This document shows, piece after piece, positions 17,158 through 24,327 of a DNA stretch of 64,000 bases. This DNA comes from a virus. Within the stretch, counting starts at the first letter, position 1. Each line of letters begins with the position of its first letter. Made by a program: the position numbers and the translations under genes. The stretch covers positions 20,229-84,228 of IMG/VR virus record IMGVR_UViG_3300025426_000021; one strand, given 5' to 3'. The notes under the pieces are model-generated. The model was not told the DNA's origin. It searched no databases and saw only the letters and a program-made list of their open reading frames with translations.

Positions 17158-17937
17158 ATGATTTTATTTACAAACGGATGTTGCTGGACCTGGGGAGCAG
17201 GTTATGATTTTGAAGATGATACGTATACTCCGTATGTAGATCCTAACACTACACGTTTTAAAATTACCTGGCCGTATTTACTGGGTAAAAAGTTAAGTGC
17301 AGATGAAGTAATAAACCTATCTATGGGGTGCGGTAGTAATGAGCGTATTATTAGAACCACATTTGATTGGTTGTGTAACCAAACACCTGAACACTTGAAA
17401 GAAACTATAGCCATTATACAATGGACCGATGGGCAGCGGTTTGAATATTACGTACCAAAATCGCCTATAAACACATATGAGCGTAACACTGAAAATGATC
17501 CTTTTAGATGGCGATTGGTTGCGCCCAGATTTAGTACAGTAACACTACCGCCACCGTACTACATTACAAACACAACTCAAAATAAAATACCATTACCCGA
17601 TGACGAAAAAGATGGTACAGATATCAATCAGGTATGGATTAAAACAAACTCTAAGCAACAGGAAATGTATAAAGATATAATGTGTTTTACTTCTATGAGT
17701 GATATGTTTAAAAGTTTTGGAGTTAAACATTTTTTTTGGCATAAAACGTATGACCCTGATCATCATGCTTATCGCTCTCAAACTATAAAAGATTATATAA
17801 AGTATAAACTGCCGTTTATAGATAATGATATTATTTTTAAACCGGAATGGATAGCTCAAAACAAGCCGCACCCATCTTACGAGGGTTATAAGTATTTAGC
17901 AAATATAATATACGAACAAATTAAACCATTAATATGA
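17158..17937 (+). CDS. SGNH/GDSL-like hydrolase family protein
   Basis: The 259-residue product starts ILFTNGCCWTWG, then NLSMGCGSNERI near residue 58, IAIIQWTDG near residue 82, and near the end NKPHPSYEGYKYLANII. These follow the block order of SGNH hydrolases (block I GDS-like turn, block II Gly, block III Asn-like, block V D/x-x-H). The block I serine is replaced by Cys here (GCCWT), so catalysis may be changed or lost. SGNH enzymes often add or remove acyl groups on glycans, which fits the neighbouring sugar genes. A longer open frame runs upstream, but the ATG at 17158 is the first after the previous stop. Confidence 0.6.
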   Translation: MILFTNGCCWTWGAGYDFEDDTYTPYVDPNTTRFKITWPYLLGKKLSADEVINLSMGCGSNERIIRTTFDWLCNQTPEHLKETIAIIQWTDGQRFEYYVPKSPINTYERNTENDPFRWRLVAPRFSTVTLPPPYYITNTTQNKIPLPDDEKDGTDINQVWIKTNSKQQEMYKDIMCFTSMSDMFKSFGVKHFFWHKTYDPDHHAYRSQTIKDYIKYKLPFIDNDIIFKPEWIAQNKPHPSYEGYKYLANIIYEQIKPLI

Positions 17938-18905
17938 GTAATAAAAAAGTAATAGTGTGTGGAGCGGGCGGGTTTATAGGTACCCATTTAGTAACCAGCT
18001 TAAAACAAAAAGGTTATTATGTTATTGGTGCTGATTTAAAATACCCTGAATATTCTAAAACTGATGCAGATGAGTTCTACTTATACGATTTAATAGATCA
18101 AAGTTTGGTAGATAACTTACTCGGTAATCAAGTAGATGAAATATACCAGCTCGCTGCAGATATGGGTGGTGCAGGATATATATTTACAGGTAATAATGAC
18201 GCACATATAATGCAAAACAGCGCTACTATTAATCTTAATATATTACGTTCTTTATTAAAATATAAAACTTGTAATAAAATATTTTATTCTTCTAGTGCAT
18301 GCGCATATCCTGCAGAAGCTCAAACAAAAACAGATAGTCCAGCTTTAAAAGAAGAAGACGCATACCCAGCTAACCCAGATAGTGAATACGGGTGGGAGAA
18401 GCTTTTTAGTGAACGTTTATATATGTCTCATGCAAGAAATCATGGGCTACAGGTAAGAATAGCACGGTTTCATAATATATTTGGACCACTAGGTAGTTGG
18501 AACAACGGTAAAGAGAAGTCTCCAGCTGCAATATGCAGAAAAGTAGCAGAAGCTACAGATGAAATAGAGGTATGGGGAGATGGTACTCAAACTAGAAGTT
18601 TTTTATATGTAGATGAATGTGTTTATGGTATACACCAGTTAATGGCAAGTAGTTATGACAAACCTTTAAATCTAGGTAGTGATAGACAGATAAGCATAAA
18701 CGAGCTTGCAGCAATAGTAGCTAAAATAGCCGGAAAATCCATTAATATAAAACATGTACCCGGTCCACGTGGTGTAGTAGGTAGATGTAGTGATAATGGG
18801 AAAATCCAAGAAGTACTAGGGTGGAAACCTAAGGATACTCTAGAGTATGGCCTTACTCAAACTTATAACTGGATTCTTAGTAGGATTAACCAACAAGAGG
18901 GATAA
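17934..18905 (+). CDS. NAD-dependent sugar epimerase, GDP-mannose 3,5-epimerase-like
   Basis: The 323-residue protein is an extended-SDR epimerase. G10-AGGFIG starts the Rossmann fold, AADMGGAGYIF follows (a feature of GDP-mannose 3,5-epimerases), then SSSACAYP and YGWEK (YxxxK pair), RFHNIFGPLGSW, and a C-terminal SFLYVDECVYGI substrate-domain motif. It would interconvert a nucleotide sugar, most likely a GDP-mannose derivative, in the cytoplasm. It overlaps the SGNH gene by four bases and closes the sugar operon 15247-18905. The class is clear; the exact substrate is inferred. Confidence 0.85.
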   Translation: MSNKKVIVCGAGGFIGTHLVTSLKQKGYYVIGADLKYPEYSKTDADEFYLYDLIDQSLVDNLLGNQVDEIYQLAADMGGAGYIFTGNNDAHIMQNSATINLNILRSLLKYKTCNKIFYSSSACAYPAEAQTKTDSPALKEEDAYPANPDSEYGWEKLFSERLYMSHARNHGLQVRIARFHNIFGPLGSWNNGKEKSPAAICRKVAEATDEIEVWGDGTQTRSFLYVDECVYGIHQLMASSYDKPLNLGSDRQISINELAAIVAKIAGKSINIKHVPGPRGVVGRCSDNGKIQEVLGWKPKDTLEYGLTQTYNWILSRINQQEG

Positions 18906-18908
18906 ATA
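18901..18908 (+). promoter_or_regulatory. Late-promoter-like GATAAATA element
   Basis: GATAAATA overlaps the stop region of the epimerase gene. TAAATA begins at 18903, 13 nt before the ATG at 18916, slightly further than the usual 11. Confidence 0.5.
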
Positions 18909-18915
18909 TAGTTAA

Positions 18916-19140
18916 ATGAAATTTGAAGAACTAATGGAACAATACGGAATGCTAGAAAAAAAGCAGCGTATATTCTATCCTAAGACTCTTAAGTTATCCG
19001 AACCATTTTTAAAAGCTCTTAAAGAAGAGTTTGCTATACAGGAAAAAGCAGGTATGGATCTAAAAAAGTTTGCTTTGTTGTTAAATAGAGCACTTCAGTT
19101 CCATATTAATGAACATAAAAAAACCCCTGCACCGAAGTGA
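18916..19140 (+). CDS. Small late protein with possible capsid-targeting N-terminus
   Basis: The 74-residue lysine-rich product is unrecognised. Its N-terminus, MKFEELMEQYGMLEKK, is an amphipathic helix resembling six other small late proteins in the window, with an L6-M-E8 tripeptide of the type cut by the T4 prohead protease. The rest is helical and basic (LKLSEPFLKALKEEFA, then a Lys/Pro tail). The 3' end of the gene contains the terminator hairpin of the opposing gene. A candidate small internal head protein; this is inference. Confidence 0.6.
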   Translation: MKFEELMEQYGMLEKKQRIFYPKTLKLSEPFLKALKEEFAIQEKAGMDLKKFALLLNRALQFHINEHKKTPAPK

Positions 19141-19146
19141 GGGGTT
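19117..19146 (-). terminator. Minus-strand terminator embedded in the 3' end of the opposing gene
   Basis: Read on the minus strand, AACCCCT and AGGGGTT form a 7-bp stem with an 11-base loop, followed by seven T. On the plus strand no T-run follows the stem. It therefore serves the outer-membrane protein gene (19177-19908), while the stem and A-run encode the last Lys/Thr/Pro residues of the 18916-19140 gene. Confidence 0.8.
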
Positions 19147-19176
19147 AGTTGTTTGAGGGTGTGAAAAGTTCTAATA

Positions 19177-19908
19177 TTAGAACTTGAATTTGTAGCCGAC
19201 GTTGTAGCCTGTAATCTGAGCTGCTGAGTCTGTTAATGAAGTGCGTTGAGCAAATAAGTTTGCTGTTACACCATGGAACTCAAGGCCAACGCCTGGTTGG
19301 TAGTACTTCTTAACGTTCTTTAGTGCAGCAATAGTAGCAGCGCCTGGATCGTTAAAGCCAACAACTAGTGCTGGGACAACCTTCAATGCACCGAACGTAT
19401 TGATTGGTGTATTAACACCGAACTCATAGTTGTTGCTGCGATTGACTGTGTCGTTAAGAGCGCGGCCTTGCCAGTTAAGATGACCACCAAACCAACTACC
19501 ACTTAATTTTACAAATGGTAAGAAGTTGTGATTAGCTTGACCAGCGGCTTCTGCTGCATTTACGTGTCTCAACTCAGCACCGAGTGTTAAGTCAGCGAGA
19601 GGGGACGTGAACTTGTAACCAGCATCGAAATAAACGCGCTTTAGACCAGAAGCATCGGTTGTTGATACTGTTTTACCAGCTACAACTGAAGTTGTGGTTG
19701 TGTCGCTAACTTTGTCAAATGCTGTTACAGCAAGATCAATGCCGTATACATTTGTATCAACGCCAGCTGTTGCATAGTTAGTGCCAACTAATTGACCTTG
19801 TTGGATTAACTTTGAAGTAAATCCGAGGTCTAAGTCACCGCTAACTGGAGCAGCATTTACAACGATTGCGATTAATGACAATGCGAGGAATGTTAATAGT
19901 TTCTTCAT
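19177..19908 (-). CDS. Secreted outer-membrane beta-barrel protein, TorF-porin-like
   Basis: The 243-residue product has a clear signal peptide (MKKLLTFLALSLIAIVVNAA, cleavage expected after Ala20 or nearby), then alternating beta strands and a final YKFKF ending in Phe, the recognition signal for outer-membrane barrel assembly. The opening SGDLDLGFTSKLIQQGQLVG with TAGVDTNVYGIDLAVTAF recalls TorF-type putative porins (LGxxSdYxxRG...GxD). It would be exported into the host outer membrane during infection, for example to change permeability or block adsorption of other phages; that role is inference. Codons look more GC-rich than in neighbours, suggesting acquisition from a host. A TATAAATA element precedes it and a terminator follows. 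Confidence 0.8.
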   Translation of the reverse strand: MKKLLTFLALSLIAIVVNAAPVSGDLDLGFTSKLIQQGQLVGTNYATAGVDTNVYGIDLAVTAFDKVSDTTTTSVVAGKTVSTTDASGLKRVYFDAGYKFTSPLADLTLGAELRHVNAAEAAGQANHNFLPFVKLSGSWFGGHLNWQGRALNDTVNRSNNYEFGVNTPINTFGALKVVPALVVGFNDPGAATIAALKNVKKYYQPGVGLEFHGVTANLFAQRTSLTDSAAQITGYNVGYKFKF

Positions 19909-19914
19909 ACTCTA

Positions 19915-19922
19915 TATTTATA
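19915..19922 (-). promoter_or_regulatory. Perfect T4-type late promoter octamer (TATAAATA) before the porin gene
   Basis: On the minus strand TATAAATA reads exactly. Its TAAATA part begins 12 nt before the ATG at 19908. This marks the outer-membrane protein as a likely late gene. Confidence 0.65.
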
Positions 19923-19978
19923 TATTATAAACAAAAAATAGCAACTTCCTTGCAAATATTTTTAGTTTAGTATATCTG

Positions 19979-21079
19979 CTACTGTTTAATAAAATTGCTT
20001 AAAATGTTGTTAAGCTTAACGTTAACGCTGTTTTTAGCGGTATTTATATGGTTTTGATTATAAAAAAGTCTATTATGTAAATTTAAAGTAGAATCTAGTA
20101 TACTGTGTAAACCTTGCTTAGAAAGCCTCTCTACTTCGTTTGTAACTAAAACCATTCTTTTATAACCATCTAGTACTTCATCATAACTGTGATTGATAAC
20201 ATCATCAAACACATCGAACCCCATATCTCTTATCTTTTTTACATAACCCGGTGGTGCTAAAAATATCGGTATTTGTTTCCAAAAAAAAGCTTTGGTAGTT
20301 TTTTCAGTTAAAAATAATCTAGTACTATGGTTGGTAAGGCTTTTAATAACCCCGTTTTTAGTAATATAGGGATCATTTGTATAGCTCGACTCAATAACTA
20401 CATTTAATAGACATTCGGAAAAATACTCATGGTTGTAAGTAAAATTCATCCATATAAGGTGACTTTTTTGGTTATCAATAGTGCTATCCACAAGTATAGG
20501 AAACATACCTTTATATCTATTATCTAACTCTTCATACATTTTTTTATCTTCATCTTGTACGTTAACTCCGCAAGAAATAATACTGTTATCGTTGTAAAGA
20601 TTACGTTTAAGTAGTTCTTGTATAAATAAGAGTTTGTAAAGTCTGACTGATCTAGCTAAAGCAGTAAAAAGTTTTGTTTTTTTGGTAAACAAATACTGCG
20701 CTGAAAAACCTTGATCTTCTATCGTTAAAAAATAGGGTAAATAACCGTGATTGTAAATAGTGGGTTCATCTAAACCGCAATCTAAAAATAAAATATTATC
20801 TTTTTTTATCTCGCATTTAGTAGTTATAATATATGTTAAATGCAACCAGAAAGAGTGGTGTACAGCTTCGCAAGAAGCAACTAATATAACTTTATTTATT
20901 TTTTTGTTTAAATTACTATAGTATTTATAGAACATATCTTGTTCCATTTCATTACAAATATTGGAAGAAACAAAATATATAATAACATCTTCTGTATTGT
21001 CTTCAAAAAAATACGGTACAAGTACAGGTAAAGATTTTTTTGATATAGCAACTGACATGTCGAAATTGTTACAGTACAT
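19979..21079 (-). CDS. Glycosyltransferase-like protein
   Basis: The 366-residue protein has a C-terminal block at about residues 260-305 with LTEKTTKAFFWKQIPIFLAPPG and IRDMGFDVFDDVINHSYD. This TEKT-K-x-P-x-G-x-L-GF-TF-SYD arrangement is widespread in phage and bacterial glycosyltransferase-like proteins (donor-site region resembling fucosyltransferase/exostosin C-termini). The N-terminal 200 residues are divergent. Target unknown: host surface glycan, virion glycan or DNA sugar. It stands alone on the minus strand between the porin gene and a terminator. Confidence 0.55.
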   Translation of the reverse strand: MYCNNFDMSVAISKKSLPVLVPYFFEDNTEDVIIYFVSSNICNEMEQDMFYKYYSNLNKKINKVILVASCEAVHHSFWLHLTYIITTKCEIKKDNILFLDCGLDEPTIYNHGYLPYFLTIEDQGFSAQYLFTKKTKLFTALARSVRLYKLLFIQELLKRNLYNDNSIISCGVNVQDEDKKMYEELDNRYKGMFPILVDSTIDNQKSHLIWMNFTYNHEYFSECLLNVVIESSYTNDPYITKNGVIKSLTNHSTRLFLTEKTTKAFFWKQIPIFLAPPGYVKKIRDMGFDVFDDVINHSYDEVLDGYKRMVLVTNEVERLSKQGLHSILDSTLNLHNRLFYNQNHINTAKNSVNVKLNNILSNFIKQ

Positions 21080-21121
21080 ACTCTATTATATATATTAATA
21101 TGCGTATAAAATAATGCAAAT

Positions 21122-21158
21122 AAAAAAAGGAACCCGGCTCAGATTACTCCAAGCCGGG
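21122..21158 (-). terminator. Minus-strand terminator after the small membrane protein gene
   Basis: CCCGGCT and AGCCGGG form a 7-bp stem with a 12-base loop. On the minus strand the stem is followed by GTTCC and then seven T. The plus strand also has a weaker T-run after the stem, so it may work in both directions. Confidence 0.8.
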
Positions 21159-21181
21159 CGTTATTTTTCTAACTTATAGTA

Positions 21182-21367
21182 TTAAAATAGATGTTGATGT
21201 GGGGCTGAGATAGCGTCTTTCCACGCTTTCTTAAACCCTACCCAAAACTTTTTAACACTTTCAATGAACTTTGACTTTGTCTTACTGTTACCTATCTTAT
21301 AGTCCTCGTATGCGAGTCTAACAAGACCACCAACAGCAAGATAACTTGTTATAATTAATACTTGCAT
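21182..21367 (-). CDS. Small membrane-anchored protein
   Basis: The 61-residue product has a short hydrophobic N-terminal segment (VLIITSYLAVGGLVRLAY, residues 3-20) and a basic amphipathic C-terminus (SKFIESVKKFWVGFKKAWKD). This suits a small inner-membrane protein. A holin or lysis-accessory role is possible but nothing specific supports it. A TAAGTATT late-type element lies on the minus strand at 21437-21444, 77 nt upstream, at a conventional leader distance. A terminator hairpin follows the stop. Confidence 0.55.
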   Translation of the reverse strand: MQVLIITSYLAVGGLVRLAYEDYKIGNSKTKSKFIESVKKFWVGFKKAWKDAISAPHQHLF

Positions 21368-21512
21368 ATGTGTTGTTTTGTTTAGAACCGCCGCCCGGGG
21401 GCTTTGGTTGTTATGCTGGATAAAGTCACCAGCACAAATACTTACTTGTGTTTTTTATATAATAGGGGAATTTGTCATAGGAATAACCTATCATTTCTAT
21501 TTGGATTAAAGA

Positions 21513-21586
21513 TGGCTGTCCGACCTGGATTCGAACCAGAACTAGATGAGTCAAAGTCATCTGTGCTACCATTACACCATCAGACA
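21513..21586 (-). tRNA. tRNA-Gln (anticodon TTG), CCA encoded
   Basis: The minus strand folds as a full cloverleaf: acceptor TGTCTGA/TCGGACA, D arm GTGT-AATGGTA-GCAC, anticodon stem GATGA/TCATC with loop CTTTGAC (anticodon TTG), and T arm TCTGG-TTCGAAT-CCAGG. A discriminator G and a genomically encoded CCA follow (21513-21515 as TGG on the plus strand). It is the last RNA of the tmRNA / tRNA-Glu / tRNA-Gln cluster, four bases after tRNA-Glu. Confidence 0.93.
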
Positions 21587-21590
21587 ATAA

Positions 21591-21662
21591 TACCCCCACC
21601 GGGATTCGAACCCGGATAGTCGCAGTGAAAGTGCGGTAGACTAACCATTATCCTATGAGGGC
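21591..21662 (-). tRNA. tRNA-Glu (anticodon TTC)
   Basis: On the minus strand: acceptor GCCCTCA/TGGGGGT (first pair G-T, one T-G), D arm GGAT...GTCT with two G-T pairs, anticodon stem CCGCA/TGCGA (outer pair C-A mismatched) with loop CTTTCAC (anticodon TTC), and a perfect T arm CCGGG-TTCGAAT-CCCGG. CCA is not encoded. The weak D and anticodon stem pairs suggest some divergence, but the T arm and anticodon loop are clear. It lies six bases downstream of the tmRNA. Confidence 0.88.
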
Positions 21663-21668
21663 ATAAAG

Positions 21669-22051
21669 TGGTGGACCTGCCGGGTACTGCCCCCGGGTGT
21701 TCTGTGCCGTTTTTATCAGTTTCTACAAGCTTATCATTACTAATAAGATGCATACCCGTAATGCTGATATACAAATTGTTTGGTAGTGTTCCTGCTATTC
21801 TACTACCATTGAATAGTCAGTCTCGCTGAATGACGGTTATAGTATATAGCGAGAATCTATATTATAACCGATCGAGCTTAAGCAGCTGCGAGTGCGAAGC
21901 TTTCGCTAGTATTGAATGAATCCATTACTGATGCGACTGCGTTCTTGAGGCTTTGAATAATGCCGGTTGTTTTTGTGTTAATTTATAAAGGATTTAACAA
22001 TCCTGCTTGCTTCTAATACGTCTGTCACAGAGTCGAATCTAGTACAGGCCC
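21669..22051 (-). ncRNA. ssrA: Transfer-messenger RNA (tmRNA), one-piece, phage-encoded
   Basis: Read on the minus strand, the 5' end GGGCCTG (22051-22045) pairs with CAGGTCC just before a discriminator A and encoded CCA (21669-21671). The 5' part has the conserved AGATTCGAC D-loop segment. After a CAGTC-GCA resume site (compare E. coli TAGTC-GCA), an open frame at 21934-21878 reads ASVMDSFNTSESFALAAA and then TAA. Downstream, CGGTTATA/TATAACCG (21834-21841, 21863-21870) interleaves with TCTCGCT/AGCGAGA (21821-21827, 21848-21854), a typical pseudoknot. The T arm is CCGGG-GGCAGTA-CCCGG, an unusual loop. Function: rescue of stalled ribosomes and tagging of the unfinished protein. Confidence 0.92.
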
Positions 22052-22096
22052 GTATAAAATATGTTAAAGAACTATAAGTAATATAACATATTTACA

Positions 22097-22510
22097 ATGA
22101 ATAGCAACTTAAAACTGTTAGCGGAACAATATCAGTTAATTTTAGAAAAACGAGTTCAACCTGATCCTACTACAGAAGAATCTCTTGTACAGTTTTTGGA
22201 TAAGAGAGCTGCTGGTGCTGCTAAGATTGCTCATAGTTCAAAAGAGAAGGGTGGGTTTGCTACTTTAACTGCTATTCACTTTGCTGCTAAAGCTAAACCA
22301 TATGCAGAAGCAGAAAAGATGGAAAAAGCACCTGATAAAGATTGTGATAAATGTAACGCGCATTATAAAAAAATGGCAAAAGAAATACACGCAAAATTAG
22401 CAGATCTAGATAAGTTATCACAAAAAGAGTTTCAAGCTCTTATGGGCGAGCTAGAAGTTTGGGGTGAGGTTTACATACGTGCTATGAAACCTGAAAGCTT
22501 AAAAATTTAA
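22097..22510 (+). CDS. Small late protein with possible capsid-targeting N-terminus
   Basis: The 137-residue product is unrecognised. It begins MNSNLKLLAEQYQLILEKR, an amphipathic helix with I15-L-E17 (T4 prohead protease-like site), as in other small late proteins here. The middle holds CDKCNAHYKK, a single CxxC, and the rest is helical and charged. TAAGTA lies 22 nt before the ATG. It converges on the first sulfotransferase gene and shares the TTAA of its stop. A candidate internal head protein; inference only. Confidence 0.62.
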   Translation: MNSNLKLLAEQYQLILEKRVQPDPTTEESLVQFLDKRAAGAAKIAHSSKEKGGFATLTAIHFAAKAKPYAEAEKMEKAPDKDCDKCNAHYKKMAKEIHAKLADLDKLSQKEFQALMGELEVWGEVYIRAMKPESLKI

Positions 22511-23475
22511 GACTTCCAGCTATCTCTATCATACCCAAATTTTATAAACCACTCTTTTCTGTCTTCATAAACTATATCAGCTAGTTCTTGATTGTAAAAA
22601 CTTTTCCACTCATTACTAAACAACTGATATAAGTCTATTAACTTAGTTTTTTCTGCAAAGCCTTCCGGTACAATAAAATAGTTTTTAATAAACGTTTGCA
22701 GCTTATCAGTTGGTAACATTTGTAACTGTTTATATGTTTTCTTTAAAAGTAACTGTGGGTAGGTTTTAGGTTTAGCATTAAAAAGAGCATTACTTACTTT
22801 TTTATTACTCTCTATAAACTTTATAAAATAATCATTATCTAATTTACCATTAATAGCATAGTTAATAATAATATACTTCATAACTGTAGTAAAATACTGT
22901 GCTGTACAAGGATTAGCAGTACTAACTTTAGTTATACCCGGTATCTTTAATAGATCTTCTTTAAGGTTCTCCACCTTAACCACATAATCAGGTTCTTTAT
23001 TTGGTAACTTATGCGGGTTAGAGTTTCTATTAAATTTATTACTGTCCTTTTCATTTATACAATGTACCCACTCATTAAATGTTTTGCATAAAGGGGGTTC
23101 ATTTAAATACACCTTAGTTAAACCTGTACCGTCTTCTCCTTCTAGTATTTCATCAAATAGTAAAGGCATTCTATCGTTAGTATCAGGAAAAGGATTACGA
23201 ACAGTAGCGTGTGGACGTACCGCTATAGTTTGATTAAGTCTCCATAAAGAAACTGCTTGTATGTATGGGTTGCGTACATTAATAACTAATGGGTATTGCG
23301 AAGATAAATACTTTTCCGGTATATTAGTTTCGTGTGTATAACCTCTACTAAAAACTGGTACGTATCCAATAGACTCTATTACGTTTAAGCCGTTTTGTTG
23401 TAAAGTGTCAAATGTAGCTCGAGAAGCATGTCTTTCCGGTAACAACCAGATATAACCATTAGATAATAAGTTCAT
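22507..23475 (-). CDS. Sulfotransferase-like protein, copy 1
   Basis: The 322-residue protein has an INVRNPYIQAVSLWRLNQT block near residues 88-106, the RNP-xx-A/V-S-W motif that binds the 3'-phosphate of PAPS in sulfotransferases, and an N-terminal WLLPERHASRATFDTL in the place of the 5'-phosphosulfate loop. Its C-terminus (ELADIVYEDRKEW...FGYDRDSWKS) is shared with two other genes nearby, so the three are paralogues. It would move sulfate from PAPS to an unknown acceptor, perhaps a glycan. The loop here lacks the usual TGS, so activity is less certain than for copy 3. Confidence 0.62.
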   Translation of the reverse strand: MNLLSNGYIWLLPERHASRATFDTLQQNGLNVIESIGYVPVFSRGYTHETNIPEKYLSSQYPLVINVRNPYIQAVSLWRLNQTIAVRPHATVRNPFPDTNDRMPLLFDEILEGEDGTGLTKVYLNEPPLCKTFNEWVHCINEKDSNKFNRNSNPHKLPNKEPDYVVKVENLKEDLLKIPGITKVSTANPCTAQYFTTVMKYIIINYAINGKLDNDYFIKFIESNKKVSNALFNAKPKTYPQLLLKKTYKQLQMLPTDKLQTFIKNYFIVPEGFAEKTKLIDLYQLFSNEWKSFYNQELADIVYEDRKEWFIKFGYDRDSWKS

Positions 23476-23482
23476 TTTTTAG

Positions 23483-23557
<75 letters not shown>

Positions 23558-23584
23558 GCGCTTATTACTATTTAAGCAGCGGTA

Positions 23585-24301
23585 TTATGATTTCCAGCTA
23601 TCTTTATCGTAGCCAAATGCAGCAAAATCTGCAGTATATGCATTATAAACTGCATCAGCTAAATCTTGAGTATACTGACCTTTCCAGTTAATACTAGAGA
23701 GATTTAAGTTATAAGCATCATTATTAATATGCTGAGTAAGTGCTCTTGCTACGTTAACGTTGGTTACATCTAAACCAATTTTTGTAGTTAAGGTAGCAAC
23801 ATCAGTTGCAAAAGATTCAAGATGTACAACAGTTAAATTATTTAAAGGTATATTAGCATACACGCATTGATCGGTTACCTGACCAAGAGAAACCCCTGGC
23901 CATGTATCGCTTGGGTTTGTCTTTAAATTATTAATATACCAGCAACCTTTTTGATGCCATGGTGCACCTAAAGAAGTGGCAGATAGTGGAGTTGCCCATG
24001 CTCCGGTTTTCCACATATTTACATAGTCTGCAAATAATGGCGGAGTATTATATTTTTGAGAATATAACCAACGTGTAAAGAATATTTCATAAGGGTTTCT
24101 TACTGTACAAGCAATAGTTGTAACAGGCACGCCTGCAGGTACTGAAAACTCTCTTGTTAAATAAACTGGTGCAGCTTCAGCTTTTGTTTCTAATAAAGTA
24201 ACATAGTTGTTAAGTGCATTTAAATAGTTATTAAATGACTGTGAACCGGTATAACTTGTACCGAGTTGTACAGCTGATAAAGTAGGATAATAAGCAGGCA
24301 T
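23585..24301 (-). CDS. Sulfotransferase-like protein, copy 2
   Basis: The 238-residue protein has TIACTVRNPYEIFFTRWLYSQ near residues 60-80 (an RNP motif as in copies 1 and 3) and the common ending DLADAVYNAYTADFAAFGYDKDSWKS. The 5'-phosphosulfate loop seems degenerate (LGTSYTGSQSF near residue 13). It may be an active sulfotransferase or a diverged relative. A TGTAAATA late-type element stands with TAAATA exactly 11 nt before its ATG, so it is probably expressed late. Confidence 0.58.
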   Translation of the reverse strand: MPAYYPTLSAVQLGTSYTGSQSFNNYLNALNNYVTLLETKAEAAPVYLTREFSVPAGVPVTTIACTVRNPYEIFFTRWLYSQKYNTPPLFADYVNMWKTGAWATPLSATSLGAPWHQKGCWYINNLKTNPSDTWPGVSLGQVTDQCVYANIPLNNLTVVHLESFATDVATLTTKIGLDVTNVNVARALTQHINNDAYNLNLSSINWKGQYTQDLADAVYNAYTADFAAFGYDKDSWKS

Positions 24302-24306
24302 GTTAA

Positions 24307-24314
24307 TATTTACA
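24307..24314 (-). promoter_or_regulatory. Late-promoter-like TGTAAATA element, 11 nt from ATG
   Basis: On the minus strand TGTAAATA, with TAAATA beginning 11 nt before the ATG at 24301. Same geometry as the plus-strand tail genes. Confidence 0.6.
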
Positions 24315-24327
24315 TTTTTTAATGTTT

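Noticed and set aside
21434-21456. CACAA...TTGTG hairpin with a T-run as a plus-strand terminator
   Set aside because: The stem is only 5 bp and no plus-strand gene lies upstream; on the minus strand the same bases hold a TAAGTATT late-type element.
21663-22051. Reading the tmRNA as a permuted two-piece gene of the alphaproteobacterial or cyanobacterial kind
   Set aside because: The 5' acceptor half lies upstream and the CCA end downstream in the normal order, and tRNA-Glu follows six bases after the CCA, leaving no room for a permuted half.
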